64,000 bases of DNA from Acidimicrobiales bacterium. GTDB taxonomy: Bacteria > Actinomycetota > Acidimicrobiia > Acidimicrobiales > Acidimicrobilacustridaceae. Under the pieces are notes generated by a model. It was not told where the DNA came from. It made no database searches and saw only the letters and a list, made by a program, of their open reading frames with translations. The stretch covers positions 186,001 through 250,000 of the forward strand of contig JALOLR010000002.1 of the NCBI GenBank assembly GCA_025455885.1. The letters are read 5' to 3'. Below, one piece after another: positions 9,078 through 17,113 of the stretch (positions are counted from its first letter, which is position 1; every line of letters starts with the position of its first letter). The position numbers and the translations under genes are program-made.

Positions 9078-9889
9078 CGCCGGTCGACCGCCACGCAGTG
9101 GCCACGATCGTCGGCCGCGACCTCCGGGCGGTGAGCCGGTCGAAGGCGATCGTGCTGCCGATGGTCCTCGTCCCGGCCCTGCTGCTGTTGGCGCTGCCGT
9201 TCTCGATCGGGCTGATCGCCCGGTCGGTGCCGAGCGACCAGGTCGACACCGCCCTCGACTCCCCGCTCCTCTCGGGCCTCGTCGACCCGATCCTCTCGCT
9301 GCCCGAGAAGGAGCAGCTCATCGTCTTGGTGCTCGGCTACCTGCTCCCCCCGTTGCTGCTCGTCATCCCCCTGATGGTGTCGGCGGTGCTGGCCGCCGAC
9401 GCGTTCGCCGGGGAGAAGGAGCGCCGCACGCTCGAGGTGCTGTTGCACCTCCCGGTGAGCGACCGCGACATGTTCGTGGCCAAGGTCCTGTCGGCGTTCC
9501 TCCCTGCGGTGGCGATCACGTGGCTGGGCGCGATCGTGTTCGCGGTCATCGGCAACGTGGTGGCCTGGCCCGTGATGGGGCGCGTCTTCCTGCCCTACGA
9601 CCAGTTCTTCGTCATGGTCGTGTGGGTCGGCCCCGCGGTGGCGCTGCTCGCCCTGGGACTGCTGGTGGTCGTGTCGTCCCGGGCCAAGACCACCCAGGAG
9701 GCCAACCAGCTCGGCGGTGCGGTCATCCTCCCGCTCATCTTCGTCGCCGCCGCGCAGGCCTCGGCGCTGCTCCTGCTCCCGCCGCTGGGCGTGGCGCTGG
9801 TGGGCGGGGTGCTGTGGGTCGTCGCCGGGGGGCTGTTGTGGCTCAACAGCCGCCGCTTCACCCGGGACCGACTCGCCGCCCGGGCATGA
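9074..9889 (+). CDS. ABC-2 type transporter permease
   Basis: 271 residues with six predicted membrane segments: one near residues 22-45, a long hydrophobic block around 88-115, two near 135-165, one near 178-200 and a final pair from 220 to 258. The FAGEKERRTLEVLLHLPVS loop after the second segment is the hallmark of NatB/ABC-2 exporters. It starts at GTG 9074 inside the ATPase stop region. It forms the membrane half of the exporter with the preceding gene. Confidence 0.9.
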   Translation: MTPVDRHAVATIVGRDLRAVSRSKAIVLPMVLVPALLLLALPFSIGLIARSVPSDQVDTALDSPLLSGLVDPILSLPEKEQLIVLVLGYLLPPLLLVIPLMVSAVLAADAFAGEKERRTLEVLLHLPVSDRDMFVAKVLSAFLPAVAITWLGAIVFAVIGNVVAWPVMGRVFLPYDQFFVMVVWVGPAVALLALGLLVVVSSRAKTTQEANQLGGAVILPLIFVAAAQASALLLLPPLGVALVGGVLWVVAGGLLWLNSRRFTRDRLAARA

Positions 9890-9898
9890 CCCTCCGGC

Positions 9899-9988
9899 TC
9901 AGCGGGCCAGGACGAAGAGCTGGAGCGTGGCCGCGCCGAGGATGACGAGCAACAGGACGCCGAGGGCGATGACGGTTCCGGGCCTCAT
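9899..9988 (-). CDS. 29-residue single-pass membrane peptide, coupled to the upstream gene
   Basis: ATG 9988 overlaps the stop codon of the SAM-hydrolase gene (ATGA) and opens a 29-residue reading frame ending at TGA 9899. The peptide is MRPGTVIALG, a hydrophobic core (VLLLVILGAATLQLFVLA) and a terminal Arg: one transmembrane helix with a positive N-terminus. Composition and the 4-bp coupling argue for a real small protein. I do not recognise a family. It could be a membrane anchor or a regulatory peptide, or a chance hydrophobic frame. Confidence 0.5.
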   Translation of the reverse strand: MRPGTVIALGVLLLVILGAATLQLFVLAR

Positions 9989-10869
9989 GGGGTGGCCTCC
10001 TCGCCGGCGGCGCGGCGGATCGAGAGGGTGACAGGGGTGACGAAGCCGGGACGATCGGCGCCGTCGAGGGAGCGGATGCTCACGCCGGATCCGGCCCGCA
10101 ACCCGAGCTCCCGGGCGGCCGAGTCACGGTCGAAAGCCAGGGCGACGAGCCCGTAGGAGTCCGTCACGAGGCCCACCTCCCCGGGGGCTACCCGGGCGAA
10201 CGTGTCGGCGCGGTGACCGGTGTGGTGGACCCCGTCGACGACGACGGCGACGCGCTCGTCGAACCCTTCGAGCTCCTCGGGTTCGACGTTGAGCTGTGCG
10301 TTGCCGTACCGGTCGACCCACAGCACCTCGGCGACGAGCTCGCCGTCCTCGTGACGGCTCAGGGGCACGAGCCCCGGCATCAACGTGACCGGGTCGACCA
10401 GCGGCCCGAGGTCGGTGAGCGCCACACCCCGGGCCAGGTGCGCGGCGGCCGGGCCGAACACGTCACGACCGTCGAACGTGGCGGCACCGGTGTCGAGGCG
10501 GTGCTCCTCGGAGCGCAGCTCGACGGCGCGGGTGGCACCGCCGCACATCGCCACCGCCGGGGCCAGGAGGCCGTTGTCGGGCCCCACGAGCACCGAGGCG
10601 CCCTCGCCGACCTCGACGGCGATCGGGCGGCGGGTGGTGCCCACGGCCGGGTCGACCACGGCGAGCACGACGCCCGGGCAGAGGAACTGGGCGCTGCGGG
10701 CGAGGGTGAGGGCCCCGGCCCGCACGTCGTAGGGGTGGATGTCGTGGGTCAGGTCGATCACCGCCACGTCGGGGGCGATCGACCGGATGACCGAGTGGAC
10801 GACCCCGACGAACTCGTCGACGCGGCCGTAGTCGGACAGGAAGGTGATGGTGTCGTAGCGCGGCGCCAT
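9985..10869 (-). CDS. SAM hydroxide adenosyltransferase (DUF62 / chlorinase-fluorinase fold)
   Basis: 294 residues. ITFLSDYG at the N-terminus, VVDPAVGTTRRPIAVE, GPDNGLLAPA and the C-terminal domain with WVDRYGNAQLNV match the DUF62 family, which uses activated water to split S-adenosylmethionine into adenosine and methionine. The Asp-Arg-x-Gly-Asn set in DRYGN is in line with the hydrolase rather than halogenase branch. Physiological role is uncertain; SAM turnover or adenosine supply has been proposed for the family. It ends in an ATGA overlap with a tiny membrane peptide gene. Confidence 0.9.
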   Translation of the reverse strand: MAPRYDTITFLSDYGRVDEFVGVVHSVIRSIAPDVAVIDLTHDIHPYDVRAGALTLARSAQFLCPGVVLAVVDPAVGTTRRPIAVEVGEGASVLVGPDNGLLAPAVAMCGGATRAVELRSEEHRLDTGAATFDGRDVFGPAAAHLARGVALTDLGPLVDPVTLMPGLVPLSRHEDGELVAEVLWVDRYGNAQLNVEPEELEGFDERVAVVVDGVHHTGHRADTFARVAPGEVGLVTDSYGLVALAFDRDSAARELGLRAGSGVSIRSLDGADRPGFVTPVTLSIRRAAGEEATP

Positions 10870-10920
10870 GTCGCCGCCGAGGGTACCGGCCCGCGTCCCC
10901 GGTCCCCGATGCCGACGTCG

Positions 10921-11712
10921 TCAGCCCCGGCCGAGCTCGGCGGAGCGTTCGGTGGCCGCGGCGACGGCTTCGAGGACCGTGGCCCGCAAGCCGCCCGTCT
11001 CGAGGACCCGCAGGCCGGCCGCGGTGGTCCCGCCCGGGGAGGTGACCGCGGCGCGCAGCGCCGCGGCGTGCTCGTCGCTCGACTCGAGCAGGCGGGCCGA
11101 GCCGAGCAGGGTCTGCACGGCCAGCACCTCGGCCACCTCCCGGCTGAGCCCCACCAGCACGCCGGCCTCGATGAGGGCCTCGGCCATCAGGAAGACGTAG
11201 GCGGGACCCGAGCCCGACAGACCGGTGACCGCGTCGAGCTGCGACTCGGCGACCTTCACCGCCACGCCGACGGCCCCGAGGATCGACAGGGCCCACTCGA
11301 CGTCGTCGGGGTCGGCGCTCGTCCCGCCGGCCACCGCCGAGGCCCCCGCCCCGATCACCGCCGGGGTGTTGGGCATCGCCCTGACGACCGCCACCCCGCC
11401 GCCCAGGGCGGCCTCGATCGCCGGGGTCCCGACGCCGGCGGCGATCGACACCACTCGGCGCACGCCCGCCAGCGCCAGCTCGTGGCAGGTCTCGGCGACG
11501 TCACCGGGCTTGACGGCCAGGAGGGCGCCGTCGCAGGCCACTGGTCGATCGAGCACGGCCACCCCGGGGAAGGCGGCGCGCAGCGTCGTGCGGCGGTCGT
11601 CGAGGCGCTCGACCACGGCGAGGTCGTCGGACGCCGCCCACCCGGCGGCGAGCAGTCCCCCGAGGAGCGCCTCGCCCATCTTCCCGCCGCCGACGATCTG
11701 CAGTCGCACCAT
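10921..11712 (-). CDS. proC: Pyrroline-5-carboxylate reductase
   Basis: 263 residues from ATG 11712 (VRLQIVGGGKMGEALLGGLL). It performs the last step of proline synthesis, NAD(P)H reduction of pyrroline-5-carboxylate. The C-terminal dimer domain carries DAVTGLSGSGPAYVFLMAEA and the signature VTSPGGTTAAGLRVLE, both diagnostic. Length is normal. It is monocistronic, about 50 bp from the start of the SAM-hydrolase gene. Confidence 0.95.
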   Translation of the reverse strand: MVRLQIVGGGKMGEALLGGLLAAGWAASDDLAVVERLDDRRTTLRAAFPGVAVLDRPVACDGALLAVKPGDVAETCHELALAGVRRVVSIAAGVGTPAIEAALGGGVAVVRAMPNTPAVIGAGASAVAGGTSADPDDVEWALSILGAVGVAVKVAESQLDAVTGLSGSGPAYVFLMAEALIEAGVLVGLSREVAEVLAVQTLLGSARLLESSDEHAAALRAAVTSPGGTTAAGLRVLETGGLRATVLEAVAAATERSAELGRG

Positions 11713-11918
11713 GGCGCCGACGCTAGTGCTCTGCCAGGAGCCGGTCTCCCGGCAGGGCACTCCCGCTGCGTCGCCGGGCTGGACCGGTCCTCGTGGCGTA
11801 CGGCATCGACCACGGGGGCCCAGGCGTCGATGGCGTCCGGTCCCGGAGGCCCCGCAGCGCGGGAGCGATGATGCTCGCCGTGCTGCGCCGGACCGGTCGG
11901 CGCGGAGACTCGGACCAG

Positions 11919-11934
11919 ATACCCTCGGGGGTAT
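11919..11934. promoter_or_regulatory. GC-centred palindrome resembling a CsoR/RcnR-family operator
   Basis: The 16-bp site ATACCC-TCGG-GGGTAT has perfect 6-bp arms, the A/T-flanked G/C-tract layout bound by CsoR, RcnR and FrmR repressors. It sits 45 bp upstream of the GTG of the next plus-strand gene, in a 267-bp gap after proC that otherwise shows no gene. No CsoR-family gene or copper gene lies next to it, so its regulator is unknown. Confidence 0.35.
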
Positions 11935-11979
11935 GCAGACCGCAGTGCGCTCCCCGGTGCGGTTCGGAGGCCTGGACCC

Positions 11980-12579
11980 GTGACGGCGCGTGGAGCGCTC
12001 CGGATCCTGATCCCTGCGGCCCTCGTCGGCGCAGGTGTGTGGTGGTTGACGACCAGAGGTGCCATCGGCGCACTGACGGCGGTCACCGCCGCCGGGCTGA
12101 TCGCCGTGGCGAGGAGAAGAGGCAACCGGACCCGGACCGTCACGGGCCGCAACGGTCCTCCGTCCCCGGACGGCCGTCCGACGCCCGTCGCTCCCCGACA
12201 GGACCCGGACGGCGCGGTGTTGGAGCGCCACCGCACCACCGCCGAAGCCGACCTGATGACCGCCTCCGGGGGTGCTCCCCTGTGCCGCATCGGCGAGCAG
12301 CCGGGCGCGGGCTCGGTCAAGTACGTCGAGGGCCGATGTGCGGCGTTGGACGAGATCGAGCGCGACCTGCGGCGCCGTCCTGACACGACGGCCCGGGCGA
12401 CGACGGAACAGGTGCTGGCGAAGTGGGAGGACACCCGGCGCGCCGCGGGGCAGCAAGGGACGGCGTGGGCTGCGTACCGCAGCGGCGGCATCGACGAGCT
12501 GCGAAGCCTCGTCGACGACCTCGACGCCCTCGACGACCTCGACGCCCTCGACGCCCTCGATGACCTCGGAGCCCGCTGA
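11980..12579 (+). CDS. Hypothetical membrane-anchored protein with a Leu-Asp repeat tail
   Basis: 199 residues from GTG 11980. Residues 8-45 are hydrophobic and form one or two membrane segments, followed by a basic Pro-rich linker (to about 75). A soluble core of about 100 residues contains APLCRIGEQP, VKYVEGRCAALDEIERDLRR and TAWAAYRSGGIDELRSLVDD. The protein ends in an acidic tail of DDLDAL repeats. I do not recognise the family. Codon use is a little less biased than in neighbouring genes. It stands alone behind a CsoR-like palindrome. Confidence 0.6.
   Translation: MTARGALRILIPAALVGAGVWWLTTRGAIGALTAVTAAGLIAVARRRGNRTRTVTGRNGPPSPDGRPTPVAPRQDPDGAVLERHRTTAEADLMTASGGAPLCRIGEQPGAGSVKYVEGRCAALDEIERDLRRRPDTTARATTEQVLAKWEDTRRAAGQQGTAWAAYRSGGIDELRSLVDDLDALDDLDALDALDDLGAR
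12514..12567 (+). repeat. Short in-frame tandem repeat encoding (D-D-L-D-A-L)n
   Basis: Two exact 18-bp copies (GACGACCTCGACGCCCTC) followed by two 9-bp half copies, the last with one silent GAT, all in frame at the 3' end of the hypothetical gene. Copy number could vary by slippage without changing the frame. Confidence 0.8.
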
Positions 12580-12860
12580 TCCCGGCGAGCGGCGGATGTC
12601 GGACTCCCTATCCGATGAGGAGTTGATCCCACGCCGCGACCATCCCCGCAGAGACCTGAGGGGCGACGGGGAGCGCCGTCCCCGAGGTCGCCCGTGGCGA
12701 GCTTCGATCCTCGAGCGGCGTGGGCCCTCCGGGTGGCGGAGACCTCGACCTCTGCCGTGCGAAGGCCCGGGCGCCGACCGTCTTCCCCGATCGGCCGGCG
12801 ACCCGGGCCGACACCGACCCTAGATCCGGATGACCTCAAAAGCAATGAAAAGTGCTGAAA
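12580..12860. other. Intergenic stretch with no convincing gene
   Basis: 281 bp between two converging genes. Short frames exist on both strands but lack family motifs and normal codon bias. The last 30 bp near 12832-12860 are AT-rich (CAAAAGCAATGAAAAGTGC), unusual for this genome. No tRNA, clear hairpin or promoter was seen. Confidence 0.5.
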
Positions 12861-13334
12861 CTACGCCGAATCGCCGGTGAAGCGGGAGGCGAACCCGATT
12901 CGCAGCGCCGGGAGGAAGAACCGTTCCACGTACGCGTAGAGCGAACCGAGGATGCGGTCGAGCTCCCCCTCGTCGACGGCATGGACGGGCAACGACCCCT
13001 CGAGGAAGACGGCGTCCTCCTCGCCGATGACGAACGCGGCACCGGTCAGTCGGCGGTTGCGGCGCAGGAGGTGCTCGTAGAAGCGGGCGTGGTCCTCCTC
13101 GGGGGCCGGCATCACGTAGGTCTCGTAGTGGAGCGTGCGCTGGCGCAGCGTGAACCAGATCGTGAAAACGTCCTTCGACTCGCCGAGGACCCGGACGTAC
13201 CAGCGCCGCTCCCCCGGCTCGCCCCGCTCCACCGCGGCGACCACCGGGTTCTCGTCGAGCTGGGTGCGCAGCCACGCGTCGATGCGGGCCTCGAGCGCGT
13301 CGAGCGTCGGTCCGTCGGCGATCTCGTCGGCCAC
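12861..13334 (-). CDS. YbjN-domain protein
   Basis: 157 residues: a helical start (LDALEARIDAWL), then a domain with WYVRVLGESKDVFTIWFTLR and HYETYVMPAPEEDHARFYEH and the acidic VIGEEDAVFLEGSLP, typical of YbjN proteins, which share a fold with type III secretion chaperones. The molecular function is unsettled in the family. The gene follows mshA by 26 bp, the same pairing as mycobacterial Rv0486-Rv0487, so a link to mycothiol metabolism or to a conserved stress operon is likely. Confidence 0.85.
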   Translation of the reverse strand: MADEIADGPTLDALEARIDAWLRTQLDENPVVAAVERGEPGERRWYVRVLGESKDVFTIWFTLRQRTLHYETYVMPAPEEDHARFYEHLLRRNRRLTGAAFVIGEEDAVFLEGSLPVHAVDEGELDRILGSLYAYVERFFLPALRIGFASRFTGDSA

Positions 13335-13360
13335 CGTTCAGCCCCGATCGGGAACGGCGC

Positions 13361-14575
13361 TCAGCACCGGACGGGCTCGCGAGAGGTGAGATCGGCGTAG
13401 AGGCGCCGCAGACGGGCCGCACTGGTGGACCAGGTGTACCGCCGGGCCCGCGACGCGGCGGCCTCCGCCATCAGGGACGCCCGGGCGGAGTCGGCGAGGA
13501 CCTCACCCACGGCGGCGGCGTAGTCCGCCGGGTCCCGGGTGTCGACGAGCAGGCCGGTGGCGCCGTCGACCACGAGGTTCAACAGGCCCCCGACCGCCGC
13601 CGCCACCACCGGCGTGCCGCAGGCCGCCGCCTCGAGGGCCACGAGGCCGAAGGACTCCGACCGGCTCGGCACGACGCACACGTCGGCGGCCCGGTAGTAG
13701 GTGGAGAGCAGGTGGTGGGGCTGGGGATCCACGAAGCGCACGCGGTCGGCGAGACCGTGGCGATCGACGAGCTCGAGCGCCGCGGCGAGCTCGGCATCGC
13801 CGTCGGCGCCGCTCGGCCCGCCCACCACCACGAGGACGGCGTCGGGATGGGCCGCCGAGAGCGCGGCCAGCGCCTCGATCGCGACCCCGACGCCCTTCAG
13901 GGGCTGGATCCGGCCCACGAAGAGCAGCACCGGGTGGGCGCCCAGCCCGAGCGCGGCCCGCGCACCGGCGCGGTCGCCCGGCGAGAAGAAGGCGTGGTCG
14001 ACTCCGGGTGGCACGATCTCGATCCGCTCGGGTCGGGCGCCGTACAACTCGACGAGCTGTTCGACCTCGGCCTCGCAGTTGGCGAGAATCGCGTCGGAAC
14101 AGGCGATCACCTCGGTCTCGGCGTCGACCCGTCGATCGGGCTCGGGGTCGCCGGTCTCGGCCTTGACCCGCGCCAGGGTGTGGAACGTGGCGACGAGGGG
14201 CAGCGACAGCTCGTGCTTGAGACGGTGCCCGGCCAGGCCCGAGAGCCAGTAGTTGGCGTGGATGGCATCGGGTCCGTCCCGGCGGGCCAGGTGGCGGGCG
14301 ACGGCGTCGGTGTAGGCGTCGACGACCTCGGGCAGGTGCTCCTTGGCCAGCTCCGACGGACCGGCGTCGATGTGCACCACCCGGAAGCCCGGCTCGACGT
14401 CGACCACCTCGGGGAGGTCGTCGGCCCACCGTCGCACGTACACCTCGGTGCGCACGCCGGCCTGGGCGAGCGCCGCCACGAGCTCGCGCACGTAGACGTT
14501 CATGCCCCCGGAGTCGCCGGAGCCCGGCTGAGCCAACGGGGAGGTGTGCAGCGACAGGACGGCGAGGGAGCGCAC
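13361..14575 (-). CDS. mshA: D-inositol-3-phosphate glycosyltransferase (mycothiol synthesis)
   Basis: 404 residues from GTG 14575. The GT-B glycosyltransferase-4 layout is clear: GDSGGMNVYVRELVAAL in the N-terminal acceptor domain, IHANYWLSGLAGHRLKHEL, the linker IVPPGVDHAFFSP, and the C-terminal nucleotide-sugar domain with VGRIQPLKGVGVAIEAL and PSRSESFGLVALEAAACG. These are MshA signatures, the enzyme that transfers GlcNAc to inositol-3-phosphate in the first mycothiol step. It sits between rsiG and ybjN in one orientation. Confidence 0.93.
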   Translation of the reverse strand: MRSLAVLSLHTSPLAQPGSGDSGGMNVYVRELVAALAQAGVRTEVYVRRWADDLPEVVDVEPGFRVVHIDAGPSELAKEHLPEVVDAYTDAVARHLARRDGPDAIHANYWLSGLAGHRLKHELSLPLVATFHTLARVKAETGDPEPDRRVDAETEVIACSDAILANCEAEVEQLVELYGARPERIEIVPPGVDHAFFSPGDRAGARAALGLGAHPVLLFVGRIQPLKGVGVAIEALAALSAAHPDAVLVVVGGPSGADGDAELAAALELVDRHGLADRVRFVDPQPHHLLSTYYRAADVCVVPSRSESFGLVALEAAACGTPVVAAAVGGLLNLVVDGATGLLVDTRDPADYAAAVGEVLADSARASLMAEAAASRARRYTWSTSAARLRRLYADLTSREPVRC

Positions 14576-14625
14576 GCTGCCAGGCTACGGGGAGTCGCTG
14601 CCAGCGCCGCCCGGGGGCACCCGGC

Positions 14626-15168
14626 TCACTCGGGTCGTGACGAGAGGGCGCCGTCGACGGTGGCGGCTCCGCTGCGGTAGCGCTCGGCGAGCTCGCCGTT
14701 CAGGGCGTCGATCTCACGGTGCAACTGCTGGCGGCGGTCGGACACCCGCCGTTCCAGCGCATCGAGCTCGCCGGCGAGGGCCACGAGCGCGTCGTTGGTC
14801 GCCGACGGCAGCTCGGCCACGAGCGCCCCGCCCTGGGTGAGCCGGTCGAGCTCGGCGGCCATCTCCGGGTCGACCGATGACGGCTCGAGGGACCGCGGGA
14901 GACGCCCCCCGGCCCCGCCCCGACCGGTCTCGGTGAGCACCTCGGGGAGCTGCTCGACGAGGGTCGCCAGGTCGCGCTCGTCGCCGGCGGCACGGTGCTC
15001 GAGCTCGGCACGCACCAGGTCGAGGGGACCCTGGACCAGGCGGCGCAGGTAGGACAGTCCCGTCTCGGTGGTCACGGCGTCGTCTCGGCGGGCCCGGAGC
15101 TCGCCGAGGTCGAGACCGGCGAGGTCGTCGTCGCCGCGCTCGGCGCTCAGGTCGGTTTCGGGTGTCAT
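14626..15168 (-). CDS. rsiG: RsiG-type c-di-GMP-binding anti-sigma factor
   Basis: 180 residues from ATG 15168, with an AGAGGAGAG ribosome site just upstream. Two helices each carry the RsiG signature E(X)3S(X)2R(X)3Q(X)3D. The first is perfect: E35, S39, R42, Q46, D50. The second reads E139, S143, R146, H150, D154, with Gln replaced by His. In Streptomyces, RsiG clamps two c-di-GMP molecules and sequesters the sigma factor WhiG. A WhiG/FliA-type sigma should exist elsewhere in this genome; none is in the window. The gene is 50 bp upstream of mshA, probably co-transcribed. Confidence 0.85.
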   Translation of the reverse strand: MTPETDLSAERGDDDLAGLDLGELRARRDDAVTTETGLSYLRRLVQGPLDLVRAELEHRAAGDERDLATLVEQLPEVLTETGRGGAGGRLPRSLEPSSVDPEMAAELDRLTQGGALVAELPSATNDALVALAGELDALERRVSDRRQQLHREIDALNGELAERYRSGAATVDGALSSRPE

Positions 15169-15283
15169 GGGCTCTCCTCTGGCCGACCGCCCGGCACACG
15201 GCGAAGGGCCGCAGTGTACGGCACCGGGATCGTCCGGTCGCCGTCCCCCGGCCGGCACGACCCTCGGCACGACCACCGGGACG

Positions 15284-16171
15284 TCAGGAGGTGTAGTCCC
15301 AGAGCATCCACGCCCACAGCGGGCCCGTCACGATCCACGAGTCGAGTCGACGCAGGGCGGGTCCGACGGCGGTGGCGGTGGGGACCAGCGCCGCGGCCAC
15401 CAACGGGCCGAGCGGCGCGGTGGCGGCGACCAGACCTCCGAAGACCCACGCCGCCGTGGTGTCGAGGACGCCCAGCTGGTACACGGCCACCCCGAAGGTC
15501 AGCACCAGCACCGCGGCGATCCCGGCCGCCGGCCCCTCGATGCGGCTGCCCGCTCCCGTCCCCACCAGGTAGTCCCCCATCTCGTAGCCGCTGATCAACA
15601 GCAACAGCACGACGAAGGTGGTGACGTCGGTTCGGGCCACGAGCACCGCGGACGCCGCGACCAGCCCCGGAAGGATGCCCGCCCGCACGACGACGCCGCC
15701 CAGCCCGAGCACCGCGGGGCGTCCGCCGCCGATGCGGTGGCGGCGCTCGCGATCAGCGAGCACCGCGGCGACGAGCGCCCCGACGACGGCGATCAGCACG
15801 ACCAGACCCACCAGCGCGATCCCGAACGCCGCCGAGATCGGCAACAGCGCGGCCGACGACGCGGCGGCAGCGCGCACCGCGGTGGCGCGCGCCTCGCGCC
15901 AGGCGGCCACCGTCTGGAGCGCGGCGACCGCGGCCACCCCGGCGAAGAGGAGGGCGAGCGGGACCAGGCCCAGGTAGGCGGAGAGCACGGCGACGACGAA
16001 CCAGACGACGCCGACCCGGCCCCGGGGACCGGTGGGCTGCTCGCCGGCGACGACGCGCTCGATCCACGCCGGCGCCGCGCCGAACGGGTCGGACCGCGAC
16101 CGTCGACCGGCCGGGGCGGGCGAGGTGCCGTCGTCACGGGCCAGGGCGCGACGGCCCGACCGGGGGGTCAT
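15284..16171 (-). CDS. Polytopic membrane protein, CdsA-like
   Basis: 295 residues from ATG 16171, overlapping the upstream MoaD-like gene by 4 bp. A charged N-terminal 45 residues leads into seven or eight membrane segments. The loop GYEMGDYLVGTGAGSRIEGP resembles the CDP-alcohol-forming CdsA motif region, but the canonical acidic signature is not complete. It may be a phosphatidate cytidylyltransferase relative or a divergent membrane protein; activity is not supported by the residues seen. Confidence 0.7.
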   Translation of the reverse strand: MTPRSGRRALARDDGTSPAPAGRRSRSDPFGAAPAWIERVVAGEQPTGPRGRVGVVWFVVAVLSAYLGLVPLALLFAGVAAVAALQTVAAWREARATAVRAAAASSAALLPISAAFGIALVGLVVLIAVVGALVAAVLADRERRHRIGGGRPAVLGLGGVVVRAGILPGLVAASAVLVARTDVTTFVVLLLLISGYEMGDYLVGTGAGSRIEGPAAGIAAVLVLTFGVAVYQLGVLDTTAAWVFGGLVAATAPLGPLVAAALVPTATAVGPALRRLDSWIVTGPLWAWMLWDYTS

Positions 16172-16437
16172 CGCCGCGTCCGTGGCCCCGCCTCCGGGTC
16201 GGCTCCCCCCGAGACGGGCGGGAGCACGGCGACCTCGTCGTCCTCGCCGACGGGCTGGCCCGGCTCGGCGGGCTCGCCGTTGCACCAGATCCGGCTGTGC
16301 TCCACCACGGCGGCGAAATCGTCGCCGAACCGGACGACGGCCTCGGCCACCACGGCGGCGACGGTGGCGCCGGGGACGTCGGCGCGGGCGGTGCCGGCCG
16401 CGTCGCGGGCGCCGGCGAACAGGCGGAGGCGAGGCAC
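16168..16437 (-). CDS. MoaD/ThiS-type ubiquitin-fold sulfur carrier with C-terminal extension
   Basis: 89 residues from GTG 16437. The beta-grasp pattern RLRLFAGARDAAG ... VWCNG-type turn ... DDEVAVLPPVSGG is MoaD-like. MoaD and ThiS must end in Gly-Gly to be adenylated; here Gly77-Gly78 is followed by 11 more residues, ADPEAGPRTRR. Either the tail is removed by a JAMM-type protease or the protein is not a classical sulfur donor. No molybdopterin or thiamin genes are nearby. Confidence 0.8.
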   Translation of the reverse strand: MPRLRLFAGARDAAGTARADVPGATVAAVVAEAVVRFGDDFAAVVEHSRIWCNGEPAEPGQPVGEDDEVAVLPPVSGGADPEAGPRTRR

Positions 16438-16513
16438 CGTCGAAGGTTAGTGGCGCCCTCCTCCCGGGCCCGGCGTCGGTGGTGTCCGACCCGGCCACTA
16501 CCGTCCTGCGTCG

Positions 16514-17104
16514 ATGACGTCCCTGCTGCTCGTGCGACACGGCCAGTCCGAGTGGAACGCCCTGGGGCGGTGGCAGGGGCGTGCCGACCCCCCGCTCACC
16601 GAGCTGGGTCGCCGCCAGGCGTTTCACGCCGCCGCCCGCGTCGGGTCGGTCGACGTCATCTGCGCCTCCCCCCTCCAGCGGGCGCTCGACACCGCCCGGA
16701 TCATCTCCGAGCAGCTCGGCGTCGGGCCGGTGGTGGTCGACCCCGACCTCGCCGAGCGCGACGCCGGGGAGTGGCAGGGCCTCACGAGGGTCGAGATCGA
16801 ACAGCAGTGGCCCGGCTACCTCGCCGCCGATCGACGCCCGCCCGGCTACGAGGTCCACGAGACGTTGCTGGCCAGGGCCCGCGGCGCCCTCGACCGCATC
16901 CACCACGAGTTCGAGGGCGGCGAGGTGCTCGTCCTCACCCACGGCGGTCTCATCGGCGCAGTGGAGCACGACGCCGGCCTGCCCTGGGAGCGCATGCCCA
17001 ACCTCGGCGGCCGATGGGTCGCCCACCACGGCGACCACCTCGCGGTCGGCGATCGACTGGTCCTCGTCGACGACGACGAGCTGACCGTCCCGACCCAGAT
17101 CTGA
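16514..17104 (+). CDS. Histidine phosphatase superfamily protein
   Basis: 196 residues. The phospho-acceptor motif LVRHGQSEWN is at the N-terminus, with ASPLQRALDTA and ERDAGEWQGLTRVEI giving the second arginine and acidic residue, and LVLTHGGLIG supplying the second catalytic His. The set is intact. Family members are cofactor-dependent phosphoglycerate mutases or broad phosphatases; the short length favours a phosphatase. It is followed 9 bp later by the metallopeptidase gene. Confidence 0.9.
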   Translation: MTSLLLVRHGQSEWNALGRWQGRADPPLTELGRRQAFHAAARVGSVDVICASPLQRALDTARIISEQLGVGPVVVDPDLAERDAGEWQGLTRVEIEQQWPGYLAADRRPPGYEVHETLLARARGALDRIHHEFEGGEVLVLTHGGLIGAVEHDAGLPWERMPNLGGRWVAHHGDHLAVGDRLVLVDDDELTVPTQI

Positions 17105-17113
17105 TCGAGGGAG

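Noticed and set aside
11793-12383. 196-codon plus frame before the orphan membrane gene
   Set aside because: Different frame with Arg/Pro-rich translation; the hydrophobic frame from 11980 is better supported.
12608-12814. 68-codon minus frame and overlapping plus frame in the 12.6-12.8 kb gap
   Set aside because: No motif, poor codon bias and no ribosome site.
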